64,000 bases of DNA from Callipepla californica brunnescens. Lineage: Eukaryota > Chordata > Aves > Galliformes > Odontophoridae. Numbering within the stretch: position 1 is the stretch's first letter; every line of letters begins with the position of its first letter. The stretch spans positions 4,216,001 to 4,280,000 of the forward strand of contig JALIRH010000013.1 in assembly GCA_023055505.1 (NCBI GenBank), in the 5' to 3' direction. Shown piece after piece: positions 25,932 to 40,300 of the stretch. The position numbers and the translations under genes were made by a program. The notes below the pieces were generated by a model. That model saw nothing but the letters and a program-made list of their open reading frames with translations, was not told where the DNA came from and did no database searches.

Positions 25932-28900
25932 GACAGGACTTTCTTGAAGGACAACACAAGTATGAATCAAATCATCTAGAGAAAATTAACTTTCCTCTTT
26001 GAAAGAGTTTTCAGTGAACGCATATTCTTCCTCAAGATTAACTTCAGAAAGTGAAGAAGTGGAGTACTGATAGCTTTAATCCAGTATGTTTATAACTTAA
26101 CAGGCACAGATAATGTAGTGGTTCCAGCTTGAGGTCTGGTTTCTCATTTAAGAGAAGGAAGATTGACAATATTTTAACACACTTTAAGATGTATACCACC
26201 ATTTTTCAAAGTGACATGAGCCTCTAATTGTTGCTACATCCCTACAAACTTCTGGGAGTCATTTTTGAACACATTTAAAGCAGAATCGCTTTCATTCAAA
26301 CATCATTCTTTGAGATTACAAGACAGATATCACATCCTAATAGCATTCAGAATGGTAATATAAAATTAACTTCTATCAACAGTTCTGATTCTGTTTTGTA
26401 AAGCATTTTAAAAACACACCTATTGTTTCTAAAAGTCTTGACACAGTTTCCCCTTCCAACGTTCTGGTAGAACCACTGACTTGCTAAATGAAAATCACTG
26501 AAAATCAGGAGGGCTACTATCATTTAAAATGTGTTTAAATGAATAACTACCACCCATTTACCTTTGAAGAATGTCAGAGTCAGTAAGCGGGAGCTGGGGA
26601 GAGTCATTTGTGTCACCCTAGGTCAGCTTTGGGAAACACACCTGCAATTAGTTCAGGTCTGAAATAACACAAGCAGGACTGAGCTTCTGTTGGACAAGCT
26701 ACTTACATCCACTGGCAAAGTTCACATTCGAGCTGACAAATTAAAAGAAAAAACACTGAAAATTTGGAAAAAGTATTTGCAGCAGAGTGGGTATTACTGA
26801 GAGGTGTAAGCGTATAGAGGCAGAATCCTTAAAGGAAAGAGTGAGACATAAGATATTCATAGGCATCAGGTCGTACGTTCACCAAACAACAAACAGGGGA
26901 TCTGTCACTACCATCATTGTGTTGCCATCACAGGAAAAAAGGAAATGGAAGAGAATCTTGTCTGACCCCCACGTCTCCTCAGCAGCCCCTTCACACCTTG
27001 CGTCAGAGCCAATATGGAGCGAGCTCTGAGGAGCAGCAGAGCCAGGTGAGGGTCCTGCTCCCGCCTTCCTGACACATTCACTAGCTGCTTTAAGTATAAT
27101 CACCTTTTCCACTAAAAATCAATTTAGACAGAGATAGCTCCTACTTAGAGCTTAGGACAGCTAAACAGATTAACTTTGCCCTGTTTGGATTGCAGGTGCA
27201 CGTATTTGTACTCTTTCCCTCCTCTTCTCCCAGATCTTTGAAAAATTTACTTACGGCATGCACAATCTTAACATACAAACGTCTAGTGGAGATGCTGCAT
27301 AAACTTTTGATTTAAGTTACATAACTAAGTAAAATTTAGACCAACAAATCCTCTCTTCTTATTAATCCTGGAAGAAGAAAGGGAGAGCGTGTGCACATGA
27401 GCCCTTCAGTACTTCCATTCACATCCAATTACATCCAGCTGCCAACCTGACATTGCCGAGAACATATGAAAGACATCTTGGCACATGCGCTGCATTTGAT
27501 TAACCAACTGGGGATACAGATTCTCAGTCAAATAACCTCTCTTTCCCCCAAAATCTCTTGAGGGGTTTGTCACCAAACGTTCCATCTGATCGAGAAATGG
27601 GAGATTACACTCCCTTCAAAAATTTGGACCATTTCTGTTCCCTTCTTTTTTCAAGTGTTCACATACCAAATTTCAATATCAGCAGCTCAAACATGAAAGT
27701 CACCTGTGTTGCTGTCTAAATAATATCAAAACAATGTAATGGAAATTACTATTTTCGCATCTCTCATTTCTACTACATAAACTATTGTTTCAAGCATCTA
27801 AACTAATTTCCCTCCTTTAGATCTTTATTAGTTTGGCTAGTATTTCCAGAAACCATTTATTCAAAACTACATTAATAGATTACTTAACTTTAAAAGACTT
27901 GAATTCTGTCTCAGTAAGTAGAAAATGAGTCTTTCTTTTGCTTTTATATCATCAACATGCCCTAAAGTAACTCGGCTGAAAATGGTGCAGTAATTGCAGG
28001 TGTGAATGCCAATACATTGTGGCAATTGTAAATAAATAGTAATGATATTGTGTGATATTTAAGTTAAATATGCAGCTCTTAAAATGCATTTCACCCTAAA
28101 ATGCATATCCTGGTTGCCAAGAAAAGATGAAAATCTCAGACATTCATGTCAGCACAATAAAGTTCCTAAGCATACAATATGGTACTACAAAATTCAGGGT
28201 CATTAAAGTAGAAAAATTGAGCACAGAAGGGAACAACGTACTTCCAAGAACATTTTTCAGAATTACTCCAATAGCATTTGTCTTTATGCCGTTATGCTAT
28301 TTAAATAGGTACTACAAGATGGCCTATTCCCTGTATATTAGGAGGGATATATGCTTAGAATACCAAGAGCTGTTTTCATCTCATTTTCCTCCTCGAGATT
28401 TGATGTAGCGCTCCAAAAGAGGGAATAAGTACCATCATTCCTGTGCTATGCCAAAGGGAATTAAGTATGAGAAGAATTCCAAAGCACACCAAATCAAAAG
28501 ACTTCAGTACATTTTCACAAAGTTTAAACAAGTGCTGTGAGTCTCTACCATCTGTCACCAAAAATTTATCCAGGCTTTGGGAACAAAGCCACTACACTAA
28601 GAAACACCTCCAGTATTTTTATGTGGGTAGAAGCACTTGGTTACTTTTTTTTCTAACCCCAGACCTCGTCAATTCCCTTGCCCTTTCTTAATGTGTGTTC
28701 TTTTTGTTTTAAAATACTGAATAGGTTTTCTTGGCGGTATGTAATACTCATTTTAGCTTTTCAAGTCACTGACTTTGAAAATATTAGGCAGCAGTTTAAC
28801 CACATAGCACCTTTACCTTTCATTCTGACATAGCCATATAATAGATACCTAGGAAATAACAAGTTACTGACTGGCAAGCATCAAAATGTGATTGCTCTTC

Positions 28901-31900
28901 TTTCGAAAATGAGTAGATCAGCACCTGCTCTTCCTAATGCAAATCACAGATATTGTTGCCTATCCATGACTAAAACAAAATCTCCTTCATTGTGGAATAA
29001 ATGGATACATTTGTTCATGAAGAGGGTTGGGAGGCTACCCATCCAACATGAAATAGCTAGAAGTTGGTGACCAAATCAACTTTTTTTGGACAAATTCCTC
29101 CAGTGAAATAATTTGTTTGACCTCAACAGACTGAAAAGTACAGGAGGAATAACCCACAAAGGATTCTACACAGACAGAGCTTGTAAAAGTTCCTAGCATC
29201 TGCCTGTGAGACATTTCTTGGGTGGAATACAAAACGTACAGCAGTGGCCTTCATGGCTACATCTCTTGTATTCTGCTGTCAGGACACAAAGCTCAGCAGC
29301 AGGCAATTGAAAGCTTGAGAGCATACCATAGTTATGCAAAGCTACCACTTGGGAGAGTCAAAGTTATGAGTTTCCTCAGCAGATGAGAGTACTCTAACTT
29401 AGAGAAAGTAAATCAAACCAAAAGAGCAAGACATCTCACTATCAGATTACCCTACAGCAGCCCTGTAAACTCTTCCATGCCCTGAAGGAAAGCTTGCCAT
29501 AGGCAGACAAACATAAGTTCAGCATTGCTGGAAATACTTCCTGCCTCCTTATTAAAAAATTCACACAGTTGGAGGTGAACTAATTGAGGTGGTGGAGAAA
29601 GTAACACAGAAGGCATTTAAAATGTAATTAAGCCATGATCAGAAAAGGGACACATAAGGGAGACAGCTCTCAAAATAGAGACTCCAGGGAAATACCAGAT
29701 TCAGGCACAAATGAGAGCAACTGTGCATTGAATCATACTCAAAGACATTTCTATATACAGCTAGAAGAATCTGTGCAAATATCAACTAAACGCTTTGGCT
29801 ACAAACGAACCAGAAAAATAAGAAGGAAAAAATAAGTTTACGCTGAGGTAACTTCCATTAGCGTTACTGCACACCACAGAGAAAGGTGTCCTGACAAGAA
29901 AAGGGCCCTATCCTGCACCCGAGGGATTCTGAATCACACTGAGGATTTAAGAATAAGAACCCTACAGGATGAGCAAGTATCACAATTCTTTTGACTTCAT
30001 TCTATCCAATCATGCTTTAGCTCTACTCTTTTGCTGCTCTGGAAGGACAGCAGCAGCCAGTATAGTAAAAACAGAGCTCATATGAGTAATTGACTATGTT
30101 AAGGAAGAGGAAAATGAATAAACAGAAAGAAGAGTAAAAACATGTAATTTATAAACCTTATAATTTTGACCTAACATTTAATAAGTATTCCCTTTGTGAC
30201 AAAATGAGAGACTGAAAGCAGTAGCCTACAGAATTCAGTTAAGATTTTTCCCTAAATCTAAGCTGTTTTAGTGAAAAAAAAAAACTGCATTAGAAAAAAT
30301 ACTCAGCCATGTAATGAATTGTTTTCACATGACGAAAGGAAATGCTTAAACATCCTTTTGTACAAAGCTTTCTGTTATCTAACAGTTTTGCAATTAAACA
30401 GATCTTAAAGCGTTTTTTCCACTTCTTTCTCCTAATAAACTTGTTTCACACAAGCCTGCTGAGTTCAGAGTCTTCATGAGTAACAGTTTCTCTATAGGGC
30501 ACGAGTCCCATGTGGGCTTTGCCTTTCTACGCATTATCTAGCGTTCAGTATTGTCTCATTTTCCTACCAGCTGTTACACCATTTCCAGAGCTGCACCACC
30601 TCGTACTGTGCCTGATATTAGCCACAACAGTGACAGAGCAAATAGGAAACAAGCAGCACAACTGAGCAGGATGACTAGCACAGGCTGCAGGCAGCAGATC
30701 CCAAAGTGTCTGCAACTGAAAAAAAAACACAACACGTTTGCTTGTAGGAGCTTTAATCACTTTTCTCTAAAAACATAACAAGATCCCCTCTGGTAACTAA
30801 CCAGATAGAGCTTTTACGAATTAGTCTCTCTTTAGTCAGTCAGCGTGTGAAGAATGGAGCATGGAGTTAGATGTCCTTTAATGACAGAGATTTCAGTGGA
30901 CATGACGGAATAAGGAAGTAAAGGGAAGTACAGGCTTGGACGTGGTGGCTCTGAACAGGAGGAAGACAGGGAATTATAGTGTTGTAGAGAAGAAAACAAG
31001 CACAGTACGAAAGAACACCATTCACCATCCTAATACAATCTACCTCACTGAACCTTCTTTTCAGCAACAAGCACATTCAGAATACATATATCCCTCAGTG
31101 CTGAAGTGCTTCCTCACGTCTCTGGTCTATTGCAATTCAAAATGGGTAATGTATGAACAGTAAGAAGCAAATGGATGGACACCATGACAGAAATTAGGAC
31201 AGCAGATGGGAAGCAACCTGCTGGTGCACTGCTATGGAAAAATTTAAGAGATAGTGGCCAGAAAACTTCACAAGTCAGTGTTTTCCTGACTCTTACTTGC
31301 TTAGACCTGTGTGCTGAAATTTAATATAATAATTATACAAAGGAAAGATAATAGCCTTTACTTTCCTTTTTTCCTCATCGAAAAGGACTTATTAGCCAAT
31401 AAAACGTATTTTATACATAATTTATTTTAAAGGGACAGTAAAAATAAAACTGAAATGTAAATACTTGCAAGCAACATTATTCCCATAGACAAACTAGACA
31501 AATCCATTCCTATAGTCAAATTAAAGTCTGAGATTTCCTTTCTTGGTCACTGCAATCATTGAGAAAAACTTCAAAATATTGGAATATAATGTCTGAATGC
31601 TCATTTGATCATAATATGATATCATATATCATAATGCATTCTAAACTGGAGCACTAAGTTACAGCAAAATAACTTTGGTTACTGTTTCTGTCCAATGTGC
31701 TGTTACTACTCCATATTCAGGTTTGGTGTTCCGAAACCTACATGAAGTGTATACAGGCAGTTCTTTAACCCTTGACCCACATCTGATACCTCAGAAGATG
31801 GAGCATTATTAAAGCATAAGGAACCATCAGCTCCCTGCTGCCAGAACAGTGTCAGAAATGACTGCTGGTGCAGTTTGGTTTGAGTGGAGCTGTTCGGGGA

Positions 31901-34900
31901 TGATGATAATTATCTGTCGAATGAATATTTATTACATGGAGGAATTCAAGGTTGAATACTTCAATGCAGAGTGGGAATAATACGATGGAGAAGTTGGCCA
32001 AAGCAGACACGGCTCCCTTTGTACTGAGGTCTAGTGCAGCTGTATGATATACAGATGGGTGCCAGGAATTCATGAACTGGAGAAACAGCCTGCAATAAGC
32101 AGACTTATTCCCTATGTTATTCTCCAAAGACAAAGCTGAAAATTGGCTAAATGAGCTTTTATATTCCTGAAGGCATGTTCAGCCCTACTGCAATAAGTGC
32201 ACTGTGGCTAATGTTCCCAGAAAAAGTAAATAGCACTGAGATATCTAATGTCAGCCCTTTTTTGACTCCACAATTTCAAATTCTTCTCCCATCATAGACC
32301 ATCTCATTTGCTTAGAGTAACAAGAATGTTCAGAGGCAGCCATTTCAGATGTGCAGCCTGTCTCTGCTGCTTTCTTCTCGAGTGGCACAAGGCTGGGGCT
32401 ACCTGAGGCAAACACCTGGCAACTGGCTCAGAGGAACAATGGCCACTACAGTGGGACCAAAGTATGTGAGTTTAACTTTACTTCTTTTTTTTCAGTTAAA
32501 AAAGAAAAAAAACAAAAACAGAAACAGCTGATGCTATCAGAAAAAAAAAATGTCTGTGTGCCAGAAGTTCACTTTTTTTAACAAATTAAAAAAAAACAAA
32601 ACAACACAAAGAATATGCAAAGCAGACTAAATTATTTTAAAGGATCCTTCTTTTCACTACCAAAAATGAGTCCAGCAGCAACTTGGGATAACAAACTTGA
32701 GAAGAATCCAGGAGGATAATGAAAGAAAAAAGAAAACACTGTGTCTTCTGGTTTCTAAGAAACATCCAGGGAAGCTGCAAAGCAGCGGTGGGTAGCAATG
32801 ACTAAACTGTAGTGAACACTGTAAGCACGCATGAATGAGACCTTTAAACACCTGATTCAGGTGGGATAGGTAGGATATGAAGATGGACAAATAATTCAGT
32901 AACGGTGGAGGTTTTTTCTCCTTTTCCCATTTTGTTTTTATCTGCAAGTAGATTTTCAAAGTACAGAATAAAAGCAAATAATTAGAATCATTCTCCCCAA
33001 ACATCTAAAGTCTACAGATCAATAGCCAACAATTAATTGCAAACATTCCACAAGCACCACTACAATATCAGCTAAAACTTGCACTACATCTGTAAGCCTA
33101 ATTCTCACTGGTGCTAGAAAGAACTCTATCCCTATAATCAACAGTTCGATGAAGCCTTTGAGAATCCATACGCAAACCAAGCCAATCACATACATCCTAC
33201 AGATATTTCCTTTCCACTACCACTAATTTATACATTACTGAAAAAGTACTCTCCAAGGTACTTGCTGACACATGCTGCATTACATAATTTGTAATTTTTT
33301 ATTACTATAAATAGAAATATTAGTTTATGTTCAAGTAGTAAGAATAGCAAAGTCAAAGATTGATTGCATACAGAATTAGAAGAAAAAACAGGCCTGTTTC
33401 TCATATTTTTATCCACAAGTAACAATACAAATTTAATTTGATCCTATATCTCCACAAAAGCATTTTACAGAATAGTAGGTGTCTTAATCCAAAGACATAA
33501 TCATTGTAAAAACTACATGACAAATATTCTCACAAAAAAAAAAAAAGTAAAAATGAATGCATTAATTTATTAGGGAGATTAGTCGTTGGGAGAGGAATTT
33601 CTAAAAGGCCATAAATAATTGCAATAATAAAATTTAAGTACAAATCCTGTAGTTTAAATGTTGAAGCAGTAGAGACCGCATCTCAAAGTAATGCAGGTAA
33701 AACCTGGACTGTGCCACTACTCCTTGCATATCTTTCTGTTTTTACGCACACGGATTTGAAAACTCCCACAGAAGGAACAAGAAGACATTACTGAAACATT
33801 TTAAAACCAATTCATGCCTCCAGCTGAACAAAAAAGTCAGCGCACATAGGACAATATGTGATCCCCATTTCTACTAGAAATAATTAAGTAACCACAAACT
33901 TTGTTCATTTCTTTACTCGGAGGAATTAAATGTACATACCAAACCTACGTTACAGAAGAGCAGGTTATCAGTGGTTTGATATGATTTTTATTTAAAACAT
34001 TTCTACGTTCTATTGCTTTGAATACAACAGCATAAGAAGTTAATTTTTTCTTTTTCCATTATGCCTAAAGATGACTAAGTGAAATATTCTACTTACTAAA
34101 CACCATTAATATCATGCAAGTACTTGAACTGAAGGGAAAAAAAAAATCAATGCGTTCAAAACTAATAAAATGCAACTTTTTAAAACAATATCTGGAGCTC
34201 CCTTTGGTTGGAATTCAAGAACTTTCATCCCTAAGAGAACTGAATGCATCTTTCACAGGCTACAGATGACTGAAGAAAGAAAACTACAATTTCTTCTTTC
34301 TCTACAACCCTAACAAGAGTTAAGTATGTTTCTAGTTATCATGGATGTTTGTTACTTACCTCTTTCAAGTAATATTGACACATTTGTTCAACAGCAGAGA
34401 TACAAAGTTCTAAAGTTAGTAAGTTCAAGTAAGCTTCTGTTTTTCAGAATCAGAAAAAAACCCCAAAACTATGTACTAATAAATAAATGGAATTAAGAAA
34501 TCAACATACAAGTAAAGGATCACTTACTAGATGACCTGAATTACCATTTTTATAGCTTTTATATATAACATAAAACCTACCTCTTGGCTACATTTTACTA
34601 AATTATGGCGTTACAAAAACCTCATGTGAATGATTTCTGCCCTGTAAATGGTAATTAGCAGGAACTCAAGATTTTATACACTCCTGAGCACCAACCACTT
34701 CTGTCCTGTTAAAATATCAGGAATTAGGTGAGTGTTAAGCGTTTCTGGCAGATGTTCCACTGCTAATGTTGCTGTCTGCAGCAACTGTACACAAAGGAAG
34801 ACAAAGCCATCCATACTGGAGAAGTTCTGGAAAATTTAAATAAAACTCTCTGATAATCTCTCCATATTATTTTATTTTTTAAGTCCATTGTAGACAGTAT

Positions 34901-35745
34901 GTCTTCATTTGTACACTGTAAATTGTGTTTGAAACAGTGAGAAAGAATGTTAGCAAATCAAGAGAATAAAAAGTTTCCAATTCAGAGAATCAAATTAAAG
35001 AAAAAAGTCAGAGGAAAATAAAAATAGATTAACCACAGTGAGCTCAAAAATAACCAATAACGGCATCAACAGAAGTTTCGAAGAAAGCTCATGAGTCTTT
35101 AGCAAATTTTGCTGTTTGAGAAGATGATGTTAATTGCTCACGTAATGGCAGCCTTCTAACAGCACAGGCTATGTATATTTGCAAGCATGAGGATTCTGGC
35201 AGGGCACTGCCGGTTCCTGGCTGGCTGTCCAAGAGGCAGCAGCACATTTGTGTGGCTGTATCGTGCCTGCTTTGTGATTCTGAGGGATGACATCTAAGGA
35301 AAGTAGAACGACCTTGAGCATCTCTGGGATTTTCAAGGTGATTCACTGTTCTTTATTATTTTATTTCTGTTGTTTTAATTCTCTTCTTATGAAGCGCTCT
35401 AAAAATTCCAGGAAAAGTGCCCAACTAGTGAAGTACAATGGTTGAATTATGAAAAGCATCACTCCCATTTAACTGCTTCACAAGGAAAGCCCTGCAGAGT
35501 TTGCAATACATTTCTGTGTTAAGAAAGTGCTCACTGAAGGCAGGTACAGAGTATTCTCCACTCACAGGTATGCTGGAAGGCTGATTTCGGCACTTGAGGC
35601 TCAAATACAGATTTGCCCCATTTCCAGAGACCATGCCCAGCATTATTCGATTCCACTTCTCTTTATGTAGCACACGTATCCTCTACTGCTCTCAATTTAA
35701 AACACAGCAACCAGCCTGGCTCCAATGTTTTTTTCTCAGCATTTC

Positions 35746-35767
35746 AAAAAAAAAAAAAAAAAAAAAA
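35746..35767. repeat. Poly(A) tract, 22 bases
   Basis: An uninterrupted run of 22 A within the large TENM1 intron. No retrocopy is evident next to it. Confidence 0.95.
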
Positions 35768-36959
35768 CAAGCCAAACAACTGACTTTGACTAAGTTAGCA
35801 GCAACGCTGGATCAAGTTTTCCACTTACCAAAATAAATGCCCAGGAGACTAGGACTGTAAGAACAGTCCATTTCTGAGTACAGCATTTAAGACAGTCCCC
35901 TCGTTCACGTTATTTCTCAGCGATGTAACAGTTACACATTGCAGCATTTTGTATTACCGTATTAGCACTGAATAAAGCAGAATTTATCTTAACAAATGTT
36001 TGCATTTCTTGACAGTCATTTTCATTAGTTGTTACGTTAATATGTTAATCCGAATTTGCTGACTTCCTAATCTCTTGCTGATTTTCACACCAACAGTTTA
36101 TATTTTGGTAAACAACTTTTCTAAGCTCCCGGGTGACAGTTGGAATTGTCAGCGCTCCCTGTTTTATTGTGTAACTGGTGCTTACAGTGGAGAAAGAATC
36201 AATCTGCTGGTGTTGAACATTACCTTATTCCTTTCAAGCTGTTTTTTCCATCTGAGCTAAAGATGCTTCATCCACTTGCAGAGCATTCCTAATGAATGGC
36301 AGTCAGCAGGAAACTGATTTTTGAGCAGCTTCCAATACAAGTGTAGCTGTGAAAGGAGAACTTTAGATTTTAAATCACATCCACAATTCATTTCGCGTAA
36401 ATACCCTTAGAATGAAGTTCAGAAGCATTTGAGCCTGATTCTAAAAACAAAAAAACTAATTCAAGTTCTAAGTGAGTTAGGATATATCCACCCTGCTGCC
36501 TAACCAGAAATGTTAGGGAATCACTGAGCTACTTCATGACAGTTCCTTATTTCAGGAGGTACAAAATCTTCTGACAGACACATAATTGAGAAACCCTAGG
36601 AAGAGATGTTATTTTGCTTCAGCACCTGCTCCATAAATGAAGATATAAGCAAATCAGATTTCTCATTCCAGAAATTAAGAAGACTCGATGTTTCAAGAGT
36701 GACATAAAAGACACAGCAAGAGTACACAATGTAAAATGCCTTGCAGAACAAGTGCAGAGCTTGATCTCACATTCTGTAATACTTGCTTAGATATTCTCTG
36801 TGTTTGTTCATATCTCTGCTTTAACTTCCAGCAGATCGTGGACACTTCTAAGTGTTACACAAAGAGGCTCTATTAATACACCAAGAGCATTTTGAAGATA
36901 CTCTGGTACCATTTCAGGTTCTGACCAACAGAAACTCAAGCCAGAATGTGCAATATATA

Positions 36960-37335
36960 AGAATTATAGTATCATAGCGTATCCTGAGTTGGAAGGGACT
37001 CACAAGAATCGAGTTCAACTCTTGGCTTCACTCAGGCCCACCCAAAATTAAAACGCTATGAATGCTGTCCAAATGCTCCTTGAATGCCATTAGCTTGGTG
37101 CTGTGACCACTGCTCTGGGAAGCCTATTCCATGTCTGACTACTCTCCAGTAAAGAACCTTCTCTTAATTCCCAATCGGACCCTCCCCTGATGCAGCTCCA
37201 TGCTGTCCCCTTGGGCTTCGTTGCTGTCACAGAGAGCAGAGCTCAGTGCTGCCTTCCACTCCTTATGAGGAGCTGTGGCTGCCATGAGGCCTCCCCTCAG
37301 CTCCTCTGCTCCAGGCCCAACAAACCCGGATTGCT
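36960..37335 (-). mobile_element. CR1 LINE fragment, about 375 bp
   Basis: It opens with ATCATAGCGTATCCTGAGTT and GGAAGGGACTCACAAGAATC and continues through GGGAAGCCTATTCCATGTCT and CCTCCCCTCAGCTCCTCTGC to CCAGGCCCAACAAACCCGGA, the order of an antisense CR1. It is the longest CR1 copy in the window and GC-rich against its surroundings. No intact coding sequence remains. Confidence 0.93.
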
Positions 37336-40300
37336 TGGTATTTTTATAGTTACTCTCCCCTTCTGATTTTTATTTCAATGACTTCTGGCATTTTACACCA
37401 TGGAAAACTGGTAATTTGAAGAGAATGGAAATTAGGGCTGTCTTCTGTATCTGTACGCTGACAAATGGATTGTTAAGCTCGTCTAATCTTTGGAGAATGC
37501 TTTATTTTATTCCTTAGATGAGATTTGTTAGCAGGGCACTGAAAATGTGCTGTGATCCTTCTCTCATTTATTCCTTTCTCAGTAGATTTTTTTTTCTGTT
37601 TTCCCCTCTGTCAGACATTCACTTTTAAACTCAAAAAAGATTCCTTAAGAGAATGAAGCTATTTTTGATAATAAAGGCACTAAGAGGATGGTAAACTGTA
37701 AGGTTGGATGCAGCACTACTGAAATGGTACAGGAGGTTACAAGGTTTTGTGATACCATAAGAAAGCACCCACTTCTAGTCTTCTGGGAAAAATCTCTTTG
37801 TATATTCAGTTTACTCATGTACTTTGATTTGATGAGGGGAAGGAAAAGTATTCCCTCCATGAGGTTTAAATGAAGCCTCAACATCCAGTTTTCTCACTGC
37901 AGTTATTCCAAGGAGAGAAATTTCCAATTATTTGGCAAATCAAGAAAGACTGTACCAAGGAGGCCTGAAACTAAGTGTTATCTTTTTCCTTCTTTGGAGT
38001 CTGGCTGATACTCCCTACGCAGAAGAGAGTCTGCATTCCAGGAAGCTGCAGAGAAGAGCTCATCTCACTATTTTTCTCTGGGAGACAGTAACATCATCAT
38101 CATTAGACCACAACGAGCCAAAGCAGCACAGCACAGCACAACAGGAATCTGTATTTCTGTGAGAGAATGCAGTAGGAGGCAACACGCTAAAGCTTTAGGA
38201 GTGCGGATTCTTTTATTCTGCCTCATACGGAATCTTTTTTGAACAACGTGAAGCTCATAAACACTCAGACCAGATGGCGCAACACAGCAGCACAAGCTGG
38301 AACTTATTAGCTATTGCTTCTGTTCATTAGTTTATGGCCCAGAAACCTGAAGGACCTTTAAACCACACTCTGCCAACAGCTGAGCGAGGGCAATGTGAGG
38401 TGTAGACTGTGTGTGCCTCTTCACACAGAGATCATATCTGGGCTTTGTTGCACAATTTTGCTCTAAACTGTGTAGGTACAAAACACACTAAAATTAAATT
38501 CACAAATAACTTTCTAAAATTGTTCAACTAATGTTGCAAACAATATTAAAAGTCCAAAAGTCAAATAATTGACATTTACAAACAAGTGAGAACTGAACCT
38601 GACAATACAAAGTGCATCAACATACAAGCACTATTTAACAATAATATTTTACCCAAGTATGCATTATCAAAGAAAACCTTTTATATTTTCTTCCTTAGGC
38701 TATTGAGTTTCAAGGAAAGTACTCACAAAATAATTGGTTTTCTTTGTAATCAATCTCTTCCTATCTTCCAAATCTCAGTAGTGCTTCATTCCACAATGCT
38801 GCAATCACCTCTCACAATAACTCAATAAGCAGCTGTAAACAAATTAGGTGTCTTAAAGGTTCAGAAACCAAACCAAACAAACAAAAAAAACAAACCCAAA
38901 CCCTCGGCATTAACTCCACAACTTTCATCATAAAGAAAACATGGGAAGCAGGATAAGTAAACAGTGATGCAACCAGAGTTCAAAACTACCTCACTTGTAA
39001 AAGCATGCATAGCAATGGTTCTTCAAAGGGATGCTTTTCACCGTACCATTTTCTTTCCTTTTTAAAAACTACCCATCTCCCCTCTGCATACCAACTTCAC
39101 AAAAAAAAAAAAACAAACAAAAAGAAGTATTTTCCTGTGACTTGTCTGCATGTTAATCACTTCTATGCTCTGTTTTGATTGTATTTATCCCCAAACTAAT
39201 GCTGGCAAGAGCTATACTGAACTGCTCTATCACATCGTGTTGAACACCAGCTTTGCACTGACAATACTTGACTGCAATCTTCTTAACAGTAGTCAGAGTT
39301 CAGAGACGACCCCCCTGGTAAAACATTCTCCCTTCACTAACTGCCCTTCATGGAAGTTTCAACGCACAGGAGTTCTAAATTCACATGGATAAGACACAGC
39401 ACTCCTGTTTTCAGCAATGTTATGCCAAATTACACAAGCCATAAATACGACTGTCAAATAATCATCAGTCCTAAATCACTTGTAGAAATGATGAACTTCC
39501 CAGCCATTCTGTTGGCATCCATCTCCACTATTAGAGCTCCCAAGATCATGAACTTATGCTATGCTTGAGTATTATTCTAAGGTTAAGTAGAATGGAAAAA
39601 AAAAAGCCAATAAAACTTGGCTTCTTTACCGTCATATATTATTAAAAAAAATGAAGTAATCAAAACAAAGAACACACGGTATTTGCAACCCAAATTTGAC
39701 TCTCCATGGCTCTACAACAAATATGGAATAGATCTGCTGGCCCAAATGGATTTGCATAATTCTTGAATCAGAGAACAGTATAGCTATTTTACGTAAAAAG
39801 CTTTTGATGTTTTGCAGATGACAAAAAAACACCATGACATCTTCTTGACAGCACAATTTCCCACCAGTCCTTGTCAGCATACCTTATATTTATGTCTCTA
39901 ATGATAAATAAAAGTGTTACTGACTGGTCATATGAAGTTAAAAGTCGCATGTGTTTAAATCTTCCTGGCAAACTTATATTTGCTGCAATGTAAAGTGCAA
40001 CAGAACAGCCCCCCAGTTCCTGCATCACACACACATTTCTTCTTTTTCAGGGAATGCAAGTGCTGTTGAGTGCCAGAACATGTTGAGTGCCCACATATCC
40101 ATACCACAGCTGCAATGTTAAGAAGTGCGGGAATGAGAATCTCATGGAAACAGCAGCGAGCTAAAAAAAAGTGGAATTGGTTGAAGGACGATGCTGAACA
40201 GTAGCTGAATTGATTTACCTCTCACTCCATAAGACAATTTTATATATCTCTCTAAAACATTTACCAGACTTTAGCTCTGGTCCTACTTGTAGGGCTAAAA

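Noticed and set aside
31614..31627. 14-bp palindrome ATATGATATCATAT
   Set aside because: Made almost entirely of A and T in AT-rich DNA, so expected by chance.
32657..33004. 115-codon minus-strand frame, hydrophobic and Ser/Leu-rich
   Set aside because: It arises from pyrimidine-rich complement of A/G-rich DNA, with no domain, splice context or similarity recognised.
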